Assembly: GCA_019112735.1 (NCBI GenBank)
Contig: DXIS01000035.1
Span: 1-64,000 of the forward strand
Direction: 5' to 3'
Origin: Candidatus Mediterraneibacter guildfordensis
GTDB lineage: Bacteria; Bacillota; Clostridia; Lachnospirales; Lachnospiraceae
Length of the DNA stretch: 64,000 nt
Below the pieces are notes generated by a model. It did not search any database. It was given only the letters and a program-made list of their open reading frames with translations, and was not told the origin of the DNA. Both the position numbers and the translations under genes were made by a program. Below, in pieces: positions 50,390 to 59,104 of this stretch (position 1 is the first letter of the stretch; each line of letters begins with the position of its first letter).

Positions 50390-51406
50390 ATGAAATATAT
50401 CTCTTTCGCCATTCCGTGTTACAACTCGGAGGCGTATATGGAAAAAGCCATTAACTCGATCCTTGTCGGCGGCAAAGACGTGGAGATCATCGTGGTCAAC
50501 GATGGTTCAAAAGACGGCACCCAGGCCATCGCCGAACGCTATCAGGAAAAATATCCCACCATTGTCAAAGCGGTCAGCAAAGAAAACGGCGGACACGGCG
50601 ACGCAGTGAACTGGGGGCTGCGCCATGCCACCGGAAAATATTTTAAAGTCGTGGACAGCGACGACTGGGTGGATGAGGAATCGCTTCACAAGATCCTTGA
50701 AGCCGTAAAAAACTTTGTGGAAGCCGAAACTGAAGTGGATATGATCATCGCCAATTATGTGTACGAAAAAGTCGGCATGGAACACAAGAAAGTGATCCGT
50801 TACGACAACGTCCTGCCGGAGAACCAGATCTTCCGCTGGGACGACATCGGCCGGTTCCGACTGGATCAGTACATCCTCATGCACTCCGTCATCTACCGCA
50901 CGGAAATGCTGAAACTGTGCCAGCTCAATCTGCCGAAGCATACGTTCTACGTAGACAATATTTACGTCTACTACCCGCTGCCGCACGTGCGCACACTGTA
51001 TTACCTGAACGTGGATTTCTACCGGTACTTCATCGGCCGCGAAGATCAGTCGGTCAATGAGAAAGTCATGATCGGACGGATCGATCAGCAGCTCTTCGTG
51101 ACAAAAACCATGATCGCAATGTATGAGCTTCGCCTGATCACAAGCAAAAAGCTCCGCAAATACATGATCAACTACCTGGCCATCATGATGACTGTATCCT
51201 CGATCCTGTGCATCCGTTCAAAGAAACAGGAAAACCTGATCAAGAAAAAGGAACTCTGGGATTATCTGAAGCGCAAAGATTACAAGACATATATCAAGAT
51301 CCGCTACGGCATCCTCGGACAGACCATGAACCTGCCGGGCCGTTCCGGAAGGAAAGTATCCTCGCTGGCATACAGCGTAGCGAGACGGCTGATCGGATTC
51401 AACTAG
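50390..51406 (+). CDS. Family 2 glycosyltransferase
   Basis: 338 residues. GT-A fold: SFAIPCYNSEAYMEKAINSI, VEIIVVNDGSKDGTQAIAER, KENGGHGDAVNWGLRHATGK and the metal motif VVDSDDWVDEE. There is no membrane helix; the C-terminal 130 residues are basic and tyrosine-rich. It probably adds a sugar to a cell-wall or surface polymer; donor and acceptor unknown. GGGAGG precedes ATG 50390. Repeat arrays begin 25 bp after its stop. Confidence 0.88.
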   Translation: MKYISFAIPCYNSEAYMEKAINSILVGGKDVEIIVVNDGSKDGTQAIAERYQEKYPTIVKAVSKENGGHGDAVNWGLRHATGKYFKVVDSDDWVDEESLHKILEAVKNFVEAETEVDMIIANYVYEKVGMEHKKVIRYDNVLPENQIFRWDDIGRFRLDQYILMHSVIYRTEMLKLCQLNLPKHTFYVDNIYVYYPLPHVRTLYYLNVDFYRYFIGREDQSVNEKVMIGRIDQQLFVTKTMIAMYELRLITSKKLRKYMINYLAIMMTVSSILCIRSKKQENLIKKKELWDYLKRKDYKTYIKIRYGILGQTMNLPGRSGRKVSSLAYSVARRLIGFN

Positions 51407-51431
51407 GAATCGTTTTCAAGAATTACCGCCC

Positions 51432-51542
51432 CGCTGGCGGGTTTTCGCGCCGGCTGGGGCGGGTTTTCGCGCCGGCTGGGGAGGGTTTTCGCACCAGCTG
51501 GGCGTTTTTTGCATCAACTGGGACGGGTTTTCGCACCAACGA
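51432..51542. repeat. 22-bp tandem repeat, five units
   Basis: Five copies of a unit resembling GGGTTTTCGCGCCGGCTGG. The conserved GC steps fall at 51447, 51469, 51491, 51511 and 51533: spacing 22, 22, 20, 22. Unit 4 has lost two bases. It directly abuts the 53-bp array. On the other side of the nuclease-like gene a weaker 19-22-bp repeat on the opposite strand (52941-53010) has a similar core (GGATTTTGGC). Confidence 0.75.
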
Positions 51543-51790
51543 ACGGTAAGATTGTTGATTTAATGATTTCCGACCGTATGATTTCAAGTACAATCACCGT
51601 CGACTTTCATGTTTTTAAGTTCCCGACCGTACATTTTAAGCTGCAGGCACCGTCATTTCTCATATTTTCCTGTTCCTGACCGTAAGATTCAACTCGCCAC
51701 CACCGTCTGTTTTCACATTTATCAATTCCCGACTGTTTGCCCCCTCATAAGCATACCGTTGGATCCACTATTTTCCACTTTTCGTCCGTA
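51543..51790. repeat. Phased motif array 1 (53-bp period, 23/30 spacing)
   Basis: Hexamers of consensus ACCGTA/ACCGTC start at 51543 (ACGGTA), 51573, 51596, 51626, 51649, 51679, 51702, 51732 (ACTGTT), 51755 (ACCGTT) and 51785 (TCCGTA). The steps are 30, 23, 30, 23, 30, 23, 30, 23 and 30 with no exception. The sequence between them is AT-rich and only loosely conserved (TTTCAT...TTTT.AATTCC before the A-type motif). It lies downstream of the nuclease-like gene. Confidence 0.85.
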
Positions 51791-51833
51791 TCAATCTATT
51801 TTAAAGCATATCAAAAGATATGAATATTGAACT

Positions 51834-52628
51834 TCATATCAGATATTTTTCAGCAAGCCTTTTTACATGCCTCATATCCAGAACGTTTTTCTCTGTTTCG
51901 AACGTGAGGATGAGTCTTTCTCCCGGGTAAATATCGTTTTCCTCATATGCCTGGATTTTCTTTACAGCATTATGAGCATATACCGGATCATCCATTCTGC
52001 CGTCATGTTCCCAGTATATTTCCTGTCCGGACGCCTTTGACAGGAACGTAAAATCCGGATGAACAATCCCAAATCTGTTCAGATACAACGGTTTCTCATA
52101 ATGATACGGGATTCCACTCCGGTAAAAGTAATCCGCCATGATCTTTTCTGATTTAGACCGGACACGCTCGCCTTTTTCTGTCAGTATAACCGGTGTTCCT
52201 TCCGGAAAATCTTTTTTCCTGTATTCTTCGGAAATCCACTTTTCCAGTTTTTGATCCCAGGTCGGCTCAACCGGAATAATCAATGCTTTTCTTGCCTCAT
52301 GTTCCTTTAAAAATATCTTCTCAATTTCGTCGTCTGCATAATCCTTTGTTATTCTCCTGATCTGAGCGAGCCTTTTCGCAGCCAGTTTTGAGATCTTTTC
52401 ATCATATGACTTCTGGGCAAGCCGGCGGATCAATCGAGTCTCTGCTTTCGGAATGTATGTGCCTCGTTTTTTATCACCCGGCATACTGAGATAATACTGA
52501 TATGTTTTCCCGCACCCAGACAACCTCAGATTTCCTGAAGGCGCATCGTGCAGCCTTTCTGTCGTTTCATTCAGTAACTTTTCCATTCTTTCTTCTTCCT
52601 TCAATAACATTGTCCTAAGTTTTTCCAT
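51834..52628 (-). CDS. PD-(D/E)XK nuclease-like protein between two repeat arrays
   Basis: 264 residues. The N-terminal part has SGNLRLSGCGKTYQYYLS and KKRGTYIPKAETRLIRRLAQ, a pattern I associate with uncharacterised Lachnospiraceae proteins. A coiled-coil-like helix follows. The C-terminal domain has Glu161 in RSKSEKIMADYF, Asp192 in IVHPDFTFL and Glu207 in IYWEHDG, the order of PD-(D/E)XK sites, though histidine replaces the last lysine. RLILTFETEK closes the fold. AAGGAG lies before ATG 52628. Its DNA is more AT-rich than its neighbours. Function unknown; the flanking arrays suggest a DNA- or RNA-directed role. Confidence 0.75.
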   Translation of the reverse strand: MEKLRTMLLKEEERMEKLLNETTERLHDAPSGNLRLSGCGKTYQYYLSMPGDKKRGTYIPKAETRLIRRLAQKSYDEKISKLAAKRLAQIRRITKDYADDEIEKIFLKEHEARKALIIPVEPTWDQKLEKWISEEYRKKDFPEGTPVILTEKGERVRSKSEKIMADYFYRSGIPYHYEKPLYLNRFGIVHPDFTFLSKASGQEIYWEHDGRMDDPVYAHNAVKKIQAYEENDIYPGERLILTFETEKNVLDMRHVKRLAEKYLI

Positions 52629-52675
52629 ACACTTCTCCTTCCTTATTTACTTTCATTTTACATATACATGGATTT

Positions 52676-52923
52676 ACGGCTTGAATGTGCCTTTTTGAAT
52701 TCGCGACCGTACAATTTCATCAATTAACACAGTCGGCATTTTTAATTTTGAATTCCAGACTGTACGATTTTACAAATTAACACAGTCAGGTTTCATGATT
52801 TTGAATTTTGGACTGTTTGTTCTTACAGATTAACACAGTCGATATTCATAATTCTGATTTTGCAACTGTACATCCTTGCTTAAATGTACAGTCACAAACA
52901 AAGATTTGTCATACCGGGCCGTA
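52676..52923. repeat. Phased motif array 2 (53-bp period, 23/30 spacing)
   Basis: Motifs start at 52676 (ACGGCT), 52706 (ACCGTA), 52729 (ACAGTC), 52759 (ACTGTA), 52782 (ACAGTC), 52812 (ACTGTT), 52835 (ACAGTC), 52865 (ACTGTA), 52888 (ACAGTC) and 52918 (GCCGTA). The steps are again 30, 23, 30, 23 without exception, ten sites over 248 bp, exactly as in array 1. Neighbouring GACTGT and ACAGTC are inverted repeats of each other. It lies just upstream of the nuclease-like gene. The end merges into a hairpin ATACCGGGC-N6-GCCCGGTAT (52911-52934). Confidence 0.85.
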
Positions 52924-52940
52924 CAGCCCGGTATCTGTGA

Positions 52941-53010
52941 GCTAAAAGCCAGTTCTGTTTCGCCAGAATCCATCCCGCGTGCCAAAATCCGTTCTACGCA
53001 CGCATCGGAT
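52941..53010 (-). repeat. Degenerate 19-22-bp repeat next to array 2
   Basis: Read on the minus strand, GGATCCGATGCG, GGATTTTGGCACG, GGATTCTGGCGA and GGCTTTTAGC recur at 22, 19 and 21 bp. The core resembles the 22-bp tandem at 51432 but in the opposite orientation. It runs up to the end of the xpt gene. The similarity is weak. Confidence 0.35.
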
Positions 53011-53030
53011 CCAGCCCGTGTTCAGCGGAC

Positions 53031-53684
53031 CTAGTCCAGTGTCGCGCTCCGGCAGATCTCGCCTTCTTTCGGTTCGACGCATCCGCATCCTGCCGTCATT
53101 TTGCTCTGATCCCGGAACTGGACCTCGCCCGTCTCGGCATTCATGCCGTCTACGATGGCCAGCGACTCCAGCTGGAAGCCGAGATTTCTTATGATCCGCC
53201 CGCCGGACTGGAATCCTTTCTCGATGGCGATCCCGATGCCTTCTACAGTGGCGCCGGCAGACTGGACGATCTGGATCAGCCCCTGCAGGGCACAGCCGTT
53301 TGCCAGGAAATCATCGATGATCAGGACATGGTCGTCAGGCGTGAGAAACTTCTTCGCTACGATCACATGATTGATGCACTTATGTGTGAACGATTCGACC
53401 TCCGCCACATACATCTCGCCGTCCAGGTTGATGCTCTGGGATTTCTTGGCGAATACAACCGGGACATCGAAATGCTGGGCCGCCACGCAGGCGATGCCGA
53501 TCCCTGACGCTTCGATCGTCAGGATCTTATTGATCGGCCTGCCGGCAAAACGGCGTTTAAACTCCGCGCCCATCTGGTCAAGAAGCTTGATATCCATCTG
53601 ATGATTCAGAAAACTGTCCACTTTCAGGACATTTCCCTCTTTTACCACTCCGTCTTTTACGATACGTTCTTCCAGAAAATTCAT
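53031..53684 (-). CDS. xpt: Xanthine phosphoribosyltransferase
   Basis: 217 residues. PRPP-binding motif [18 protein letters not shown] (about 125), purine site [15 protein letters not shown] and [20 protein letters not shown] match Xpt of Firmicutes (about 194). A C-terminal addition of about 22 residues ([20 protein letters not shown]) carries three cysteines and is not part of the known fold. ATG 53684 overlaps the stop of the YesL-like gene and has GGAGG upstream. No purine riboswitch is seen upstream of the operon. Confidence 0.93.
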   Translation of the reverse strand: MNFLEERIVKDGVVKEGNVLKVDSFLNHQMDIKLLDQMGAEFKRRFAGRPINKILTIEASGIGIACVAAQHFDVPVVFAKKSQSINLDGEMYVAEVESFTHKCINHVIVAKKFLTPDDHVLIIDDFLANGCALQGLIQIVQSAGATVEGIGIAIEKGFQSGGRIIRNLGFQLESLAIVDGMNAETGEVQFRDQSKMTAGCGCVEPKEGEICRSATLD

Positions 53685-54352
53685 CACTTATCCTCCGTTT
53701 CGGTCACACGACCATCCTCATTATCTTCTTCATTGTCGCCAAACACGCTGAACACTCTCCACAAAATGAAGGAATTGATCCACGCCAGCAGCGAACCGCC
53801 GATCAGGAACCAGAGCGGAATGGCGAACATCAGTGTCACACTGTTCCACAGGGACGCGATTACCGCGATCACCGCGACAGCAACCATAAGCAGTGTGTAC
53901 GGGAATCTTCCGACTGTCAGAAGCAGGGCATTGCGGAATGTGGCGCGGACCATATTTTCATACCGGGCGGTCAGCGGGAACACATAGATCATGACCGAAA
54001 ACAGAATAAACCCGAACAGGAAAAATACGCCGCGGAGAATCAGCCCCGGCGTTCCCGCGATCACGCCCGCTACTCTGTAGTCAATGTAGCAGACGATCCC
54101 AAGCGCAAGCAGGATGAGCCACATGATCGTGCTCTGTTTGAAATTTTCTTTAAACGCCTTAAAGAACCCCCGGAAAATATATCCCTCTTCATTTTTCACC
54201 ATTTTCAGCATAACCGTATAAAGTGCTGTGGTCGATGCACCGATCGTAAATACCGGGATACAGCAGATCAGCCAGAGGACATTGAGGCAGACCATATCGC
54301 AGATCTTATTGAGCGCCCGGACGATCACATTGTCAGTAATATTGAATCTCAT
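53684..54352 (-). CDS. YesL-like DUF624 membrane protein
   Basis: 222 residues with five or six hydrophobic segments. [40 protein letters not shown] and the following [20 protein letters not shown] are the DUF624/YesL hallmark. The C-terminus is acidic. Function unknown, though often encoded near sugar uptake genes. ATG 54352 follows CAGGAGAG; the frame to 54433 is unsupported. It is coupled to xpt and divergent from the glycerate kinase gene. Confidence 0.85.
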   Translation of the reverse strand: MRFNITDNVIVRALNKICDMVCLNVLWLICCIPVFTIGASTTALYTVMLKMVKNEEGYIFRGFFKAFKENFKQSTIMWLILLALGIVCYIDYRVAGVIAGTPGLILRGVFFLFGFILFSVMIYVFPLTARYENMVRATFRNALLLTVGRFPYTLLMVAVAVIAVIASLWNSVTLMFAIPLWFLIGGSLLAWINSFILWRVFSVFGDNEEDNEDGRVTETEDK

Positions 54353-54468
54353 TTTTCTCTCCTGTCTTTCTCTTTGGAATAAATCATGATGATCATTCAT
54401 TTTTATGATAAAATATCTCTTACAGTATAGCACACGAAAATAAAGGATACAATGCGGGGTAATGGAAA

Positions 54469-55665
54469 ATGAAATTCTTATTTGCTTCTGATTCTTTTAA
54501 AGGCACACTCTCTTCCCGCCAGACTGCAGAACTTCTCACACAGGCGGCCGGCGAGGTCTTTCCGGGCTGCGGATGCAGCTTTGTGGAAATGGCTGACGGC
54601 GGGGAAGGAACGGTGGATGCCGTGCTCTCCGCCGCAGGCGGACATATGCGGACGATAAACGTACACGATCCTCTGGGAAGGATCATCCGGGCATCCTACG
54701 GCATCCTTCCTGATAAAACCGCGGTGATCGAAATGGCGGCTGCTTCCGGGCTTCCGCTTGTCCCGTCCGGGCTGCGGGACCCGCGCCGGACTACATCATA
54801 CGGCACCGGCGAACTGATCGCAGATGCACTGGCGCAGGGCTGCCGGAAGATCGCTGTGGCCATCGGCGGCTCCGCCACAAACGACGGCGGGATCGGATGC
54901 ATGCAGGCCCTCGGCGTACAGTTTCTGGACACAGACGGCCGGGAACTGCCCGGGCTTTATGCAGACGGATCATCAGGCACCGGACCGGGCTTCTGCACCG
55001 GCGCGGATCTGGCGCAGATCCGCAGCATCGACCTGTCCGGCATGGATCCCCTGATCCGGGGCGCAGAGTTTACCATTATGTGTGACGTCACGAATCCGCT
55101 CTGCGGAGAAACCGGCGCCACTTATACGTTCGGGAAACAAAAAGGCGGAACCCCGGAGATATTAAACGAACTGGAAGCCGGCATGCGAAACTACCGGGAT
55201 ATCCTCCTTTGCCAGTCCGGCGTCAACATGGACGAAGTACCTGGATCCGGCGCAGCCGGAGGGCTGGGCGCCGCGCTGATGGTCTTTCTGAACGGGAAAC
55301 TCAAATCCGGGATTGAAACGGTCCTGGATCTGACCGGATTTGATGAGAAACTGGCGGATGTGGACCTGGTCATCACCGGCGAAGGCCGGGCCGACGGACA
55401 GTCCGTCTGCGGAAAAGTCATGCAGGGCGTAGGGCTGCGCTGCAGAAAATACGGCATCCCGGCGGTTGCCATCGTGGGCAGCATGGGACCGGGCGCAGAA
55501 GTGCTCTTTGACTTCGGCATTGAATCCATCATCACAACAGTAAACGGGATCATGCCTCTTGAAGAGGCTCTGGAACGTGCGGAAGAACTGTATCTGAATG
55601 CTGCGCGCCGGATGTTCCGGATGCTGCGGGCGGGGCGTATCGCACAAAAGAAAAGCCCGCGATAA
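54469..55665 (+). CDS. Glycerate kinase (GarK/GlxK family)
   Basis: 398 residues. FLFASDSFKGTLSSRQTAEL, ADGGEGTVDAV, AIGGSATNDGGIGCMQALG, FTIMCDVTNPLCGETGATYT and GSGAAGGLGAALMVFL are the signatures of type-2 glycerate kinases (PF02595). It phosphorylates D-glycerate for entry into lower glycolysis. The C-terminal ten residues (QKKSPR) are coded by the terminator arm of the tRNA gene on the other strand. Confidence 0.93.
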   Translation: MKFLFASDSFKGTLSSRQTAELLTQAAGEVFPGCGCSFVEMADGGEGTVDAVLSAAGGHMRTINVHDPLGRIIRASYGILPDKTAVIEMAAASGLPLVPSGLRDPRRTTSYGTGELIADALAQGCRKIAVAIGGSATNDGGIGCMQALGVQFLDTDGRELPGLYADGSSGTGPGFCTGADLAQIRSIDLSGMDPLIRGAEFTIMCDVTNPLCGETGATYTFGKQKGGTPEILNELEAGMRNYRDILLCQSGVNMDEVPGSGAAGGLGAALMVFLNGKLKSGIETVLDLTGFDEKLADVDLVITGEGRADGQSVCGKVMQGVGLRCRKYGIPAVAIVGSMGPGAEVLFDFGIESIITTVNGIMPLEEALERAEELYLNAARRMFRMLRAGRIAQKKSPR

Positions 55666-55671
55666 GCGGGC
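55647..55671 (-). terminator. Terminator of the tRNA-Gly transcript
   Basis: On the minus strand GCCCGC-TTATC-GCGGGC (55671-55655) is followed by TTTTCTTTT. It overlaps the last codons of the glycerate kinase gene, so both genes share these bases. Confidence 0.75.
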
Positions 55672-55681
55672 ATAAAAAAAG

Positions 55682-55752
55682 AGCGGGTGATGAGAATCGA
55701 ACTCACGTATCCAGCTTGGAAGGCTGGTGTTCTACCATTGAACTACACCCGC
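55682..55752 (-). tRNA. tRNA-Gly, anticodon TCC
   Basis: 71-base cloverleaf on the minus strand: acceptor GCGGGTG pairs with CACCCGC, anticodon stem CCAGC/GCTGG with loop CTTCCAA (anticodon TCC), T loop TTCGATT in GTGAG-TTCGATT-CTCAT, discriminator T. CCA is not encoded. A terminator lies just downstream on the minus strand. Confidence 0.96.
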
Positions 55753-55888
55753 ATCATCTCTGACACAATCGGTATATTATCACAGATCGTGCATAAATGC
55801 AAGCACTTTTTTCTGAAATCCGGTGCTGTCCATAAAATCCGGGCCGGCGGCGCGCTCTCATCTGAACGCGTCGTCCGGCCCGTTTTTT

Positions 55889-58423
55889 CTATCCGATCAC
55901 ATCTTTATAAGAAGCATGTTTTTTAAGCGCTTCGCCGAGCTCCGGCATCCTGCCAAGATCCCCGATAAGGATCACACCGGAAAGGCGGTTATTGAGGAAG
56001 AAATACTTCCGGTACTGTTCTTTGCCCATGTCGCGGAACTCCACGGTCTTGTACAGGAGATTCGGATTCTTGCCGTTGTCCCCCGCCGCGAAAAGAGCCG
56101 TGTTCATGCCGTGGAATGTAAGCGCGGCCTCCACCGGCTCATACTCCAGGGGTTCGCCCGCCGCATTGGCTCCGGCGATGCGCCCCTGCTCGGAGGCTTC
56201 CGGCCAGATCGCGTAATTCATGCCTTCGTATTCCGCGCAGTCGCCGCAGGCGTAAATGTCCGGCAGGTTCGTCGCCATATGGCTGTCCACCTTCACTGCG
56301 CGTCCGATCTCCAGGCCCATTTCCTGTGCCAGATCCGTCTTTGCCCGGACGCCTGCGGACACGATCACGATGTCGGCGGGGATGGTCTCTCCGCCGTCGA
56401 TACGGACGCCGCTCACATGGCCTTCGCCTTCAATGGCCGCTACCGTTACACCGGTCCGGATCGCCACATCATGCTTCGCCGCGATCTCTTTCAGGATCTC
56501 CGCGGAACCGGCGTCAAGCTGCCGTCCCATGAGCACCGGCGCCACTTCCAGCACGGTTACCTTAAGGCCTGCCTTCTTCAGTTCCCAGGCCGCCTCAAGG
56601 CCAAGAACACCGCCGCCGATCACGACCGCATTTTCCGCTTTTTCCATCAGCGTCTCTACCTTCTCCACGTCAGAAAGCCTGCGGATCGCGATGACTTCCG
56701 GCAACCCGCGCCCTTCCATGGGCGGGATGAAGCACTCGCTGCCCAGTGCGTAGATGAGGCGGGTGTAGCGGATCTTCTCTCCACTGTCAAGGAGCACTTC
56801 TTTCTGTTCCTGATCCACTGCCGTCACCTGTTTCCCGAGCATCTGGTATACCCGGTTCTCCTCGTACCATGCCGGTCCCTCGATGGCGATCTGCTCCGCG
56901 CTCAGGCCCGCCACGATGGACTTGGTCAGCATCGGACGGTTATAGGACGGATAGGGTTCATTGGAGATCATCACGATGGAGCCGGTCTTATCCCGCTCCC
57001 GGATGGCCTTCGCCGCATTGAATCCCGCCGCGCCGTTTCCAAGGATCACATAATATTCCTGTGTATTATTGATATAGCCGGTCTCCTGTGCATCCACCGG
57101 CACAAAGTTCTCTTTTCCCACGCCGCAGACCGGACAGATCTCCAGCGAAGAATCGAAGATCTCGCCGCAGACGAGGCATTTCACCAGACTTCTCGCGCCC
57201 GGCTTCTTCGGCTTTACCGGCTCCTTGTCCTGCACGATGCAGCCGAACTGGTAGCCGAACTCATAGGCGCTCACCAGGTCCGCCTCTGACGGTTTGAACC
57301 GCACACGGAAGCCTTCGACCGTCTTCATCTTCAGCTGTTTCAGACGGGCCGTGATATTGGGCACGCCCTCGCCGCTCCAGCCGTAGCTTCCGAACGCGCC
57401 GGCATGTTTGCCGCCGTGGGTCGCCGGGAACATGCCAAGAGTCAGATCCCAGATCGGTTTCAGCGCCTCGCCCACGATGGTTGGCGTTCCCAGCAGGATG
57501 CCGTCCGCGAAGAGCAGTTCTTCATTTACTTTTGCCGCGTCAGCTTCCACCATGTCATAGGAACGCACGTCAATGTCGCCGCTGTCCTTCACGCCCTCGG
57601 CGATCTTCTCCGTCAGGGATTTCGTATACCCGTAGGCGCTCACATACGGGATGATGACCGTTTTCTTCGGGTTCGGGTTCACCACCGTGGACCATTCACG
57701 GTACTGCTTCATCACGGATTTAATGCGGTCGCCCACCAGCACCGGCCCGTGTCCGGTGCAGACCATGGAAATGTCCATCGGCTCCACCCGGTCCAGGGCT
57801 TTGAGCATAAACGGCTTAAACGGTCCAATGATGCAGTCGTAATAATATTTCAGCGCCTTCTGATAATCGTCTTCATTTTTAATCTCAGAAGAAACCACTT
57901 CCGGCAGACAGTAATGTGAGCCAAAGGAATCGCAGGTCACCAGAATCTGCTCCTCCTCGATAAATGTATACATCGTGTCCGGCCAGTGCAGGTTCGGCAC
58001 GAACATAAACTGCAGCGTCCGGTTCCCGATGGTCATCTTGTCCCCGTCCCGCGCCGGGATGCCCACGAAGTCCCGGTTCACGATCTCCTTCAGGAACCCG
58101 AGGGCGCAGCCCGTGGCAATGATCTTCATCTGGGGGCTGTAATCCAGCAGGCGCTCTACGCTTCCCGCATGGTCCGGCTCGGTATGGCTCACCACCAGGT
58201 AATCGATCCTGTGCACATCGGTCACTTCCTGAAGCTTCTCCAGATAGTTGTCAAAAAACTTCGCCTTCGCCGTCTCAAATAGTACCGTCTTATCCCCTGC
58301 TTTCATCACATAGGAATTGTAGGTCGTCCCGAACTCCGTGTACATGATGATGTCAAACACCCGGAGCTGGTCGTCGATGATCCCTGTCCAGTAAAAATCG
58401 TCCCGCAATCTGATACTTTTCAT
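55889..58423 (-). CDS. Three-part flavodiiron protein (FDP class F): FDP + rubredoxin + NADH reductase
   Basis: 844 residues. The diiron domain (1-250) has His80, Glu82, Asp84 and His85 (SHTEPDHAGS), His146, Asp165 and His225. A flavodoxin domain spans about 254-395. A short-spaced rubredoxin has Cys416/419 and Cys430/433 (CLVCG...CPVCG, ten residues between pairs). An NADH:rubredoxin oxidoreductase part follows (455-844; YVILGNGAAGFNAAKA, VVIGGGVLGLEAAWEL, ACGDCAEYEG). One chain can thus pass electrons from NADH to the diiron site and reduce O2 or NO, protecting an anaerobe. Known from clostridia. No upstream partner gene. Confidence 0.95.
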   Translation of the reverse strand: MKSIRLRDDFYWTGIIDDQLRVFDIIMYTEFGTTYNSYVMKAGDKTVLFETAKAKFFDNYLEKLQEVTDVHRIDYLVVSHTEPDHAGSVERLLDYSPQMKIIATGCALGFLKEIVNRDFVGIPARDGDKMTIGNRTLQFMFVPNLHWPDTMYTFIEEEQILVTCDSFGSHYCLPEVVSSEIKNEDDYQKALKYYYDCIIGPFKPFMLKALDRVEPMDISMVCTGHGPVLVGDRIKSVMKQYREWSTVVNPNPKKTVIIPYVSAYGYTKSLTEKIAEGVKDSGDIDVRSYDMVEADAAKVNEELLFADGILLGTPTIVGEALKPIWDLTLGMFPATHGGKHAGAFGSYGWSGEGVPNITARLKQLKMKTVEGFRVRFKPSEADLVSAYEFGYQFGCIVQDKEPVKPKKPGARSLVKCLVCGEIFDSSLEICPVCGVGKENFVPVDAQETGYINNTQEYYVILGNGAAGFNAAKAIRERDKTGSIVMISNEPYPSYNRPMLTKSIVAGLSAEQIAIEGPAWYEENRVYQMLGKQVTAVDQEQKEVLLDSGEKIRYTRLIYALGSECFIPPMEGRGLPEVIAIRRLSDVEKVETLMEKAENAVVIGGGVLGLEAAWELKKAGLKVTVLEVAPVLMGRQLDAGSAEILKEIAAKHDVAIRTGVTVAAIEGEGHVSGVRIDGGETIPADIVIVSAGVRAKTDLAQEMGLEIGRAVKVDSHMATNLPDIYACGDCAEYEGMNYAIWPEASEQGRIAGANAAGEPLEYEPVEAALTFHGMNTALFAAGDNGKNPNLLYKTVEFRDMGKEQYRKYFFLNNRLSGVILIGDLGRMPELGEALKKHASYKDVIG

Positions 58424-58468
58424 GTCTGTCTCCTTTTCTACTTTTTAATATTTTATTTCCTGCGTTTT

Positions 58469-59104
58469 TTATACGCCGTTTTTCTTACAGATATCAGCCA
58501 GGCAGCATTTATCACAGTGAGGCTTCGTCCGCGCCGTGCAGACGTCCCGCCCGTGATACACGAGCCGGTGGCAGAGATCGCTCCCCTCCTCCGGGGGAAT
58601 GATCTTCCAGAGCGCCATCTCCACTTTCTTCGGCTCTTTGATCCCGTCCACCAGGCCGATCCGGTTCACCAGCCGGATGCAGTGGGTATCCGTCACGATG
58701 GCCGGCTTTCCGAACACATCGCCCATGATGAGGTTTGCGCTCTTCCTTCCGACTCCCGGAAGCTTCAGAAGGGCGTCAAAATCATCGGGCACCTTCCCGC
58801 CGTATTCATCCCGGATCATCTTCATGCAGGCGCTGATATCCCTTGCCTTGCTCCTGCCCAGGCCGCAGGGCCGGACGATGGCTTCGATGTCATCCACATC
58901 TGCATCCGCCAGCGCATCCACATCCGGATATTTCTTGTACAGATCTTCCACTACTATATTTACACGCGCGTCGGTGCACTGGGCGGCCAGCCTCACGCTG
59001 ACCAGCAGTTTCCACGCCTGGTCATAGTCCAGGGTGCATCCGGCGTCCGGGTATTCTTCCTTCAGGCGGCTGATCACTTCCAGCGCCCGCTGTTTCTTTG
59101 TCAT
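58469..59104 (-). CDS. nth: Endonuclease III
   Basis: 211 residues. Helix-hairpin-helix LPGVGRKSANLIMGDVFG with the catalytic lysine (about 120), catalytic Asp in IVTDTHCIRLVNRIG, and the [4Fe-4S] ligands in CTARTKPHCDKCCLADIC. It removes oxidised pyrimidines from DNA. ATG 59104 overlaps the stop of the preceding gene by four bases. Confidence 0.95.
   Translation of the reverse strand: MTKKQRALEVISRLKEEYPDAGCTLDYDQAWKLLVSVRLAAQCTDARVNIVVEDLYKKYPDVDALADADVDDIEAIVRPCGLGRSKARDISACMKMIRDEYGGKVPDDFDALLKLPGVGRKSANLIMGDVFGKPAIVTDTHCIRLVNRIGLVDGIKEPKKVEMALWKIIPPEEGSDLCHRLVYHGRDVCTARTKPHCDKCCLADICKKNGV

Noticed and set aside
51543-52923. CRISPR array
   Set aside because: The conserved parts are only six to eight bases, spacing alternates 23/30, and no cas gene is nearby.
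54353-54468. Purine riboswitch upstream of the yesL-like/xpt operon
   Set aside because: None of the conserved purine-aptamer loops is present in the 116-bp interval.
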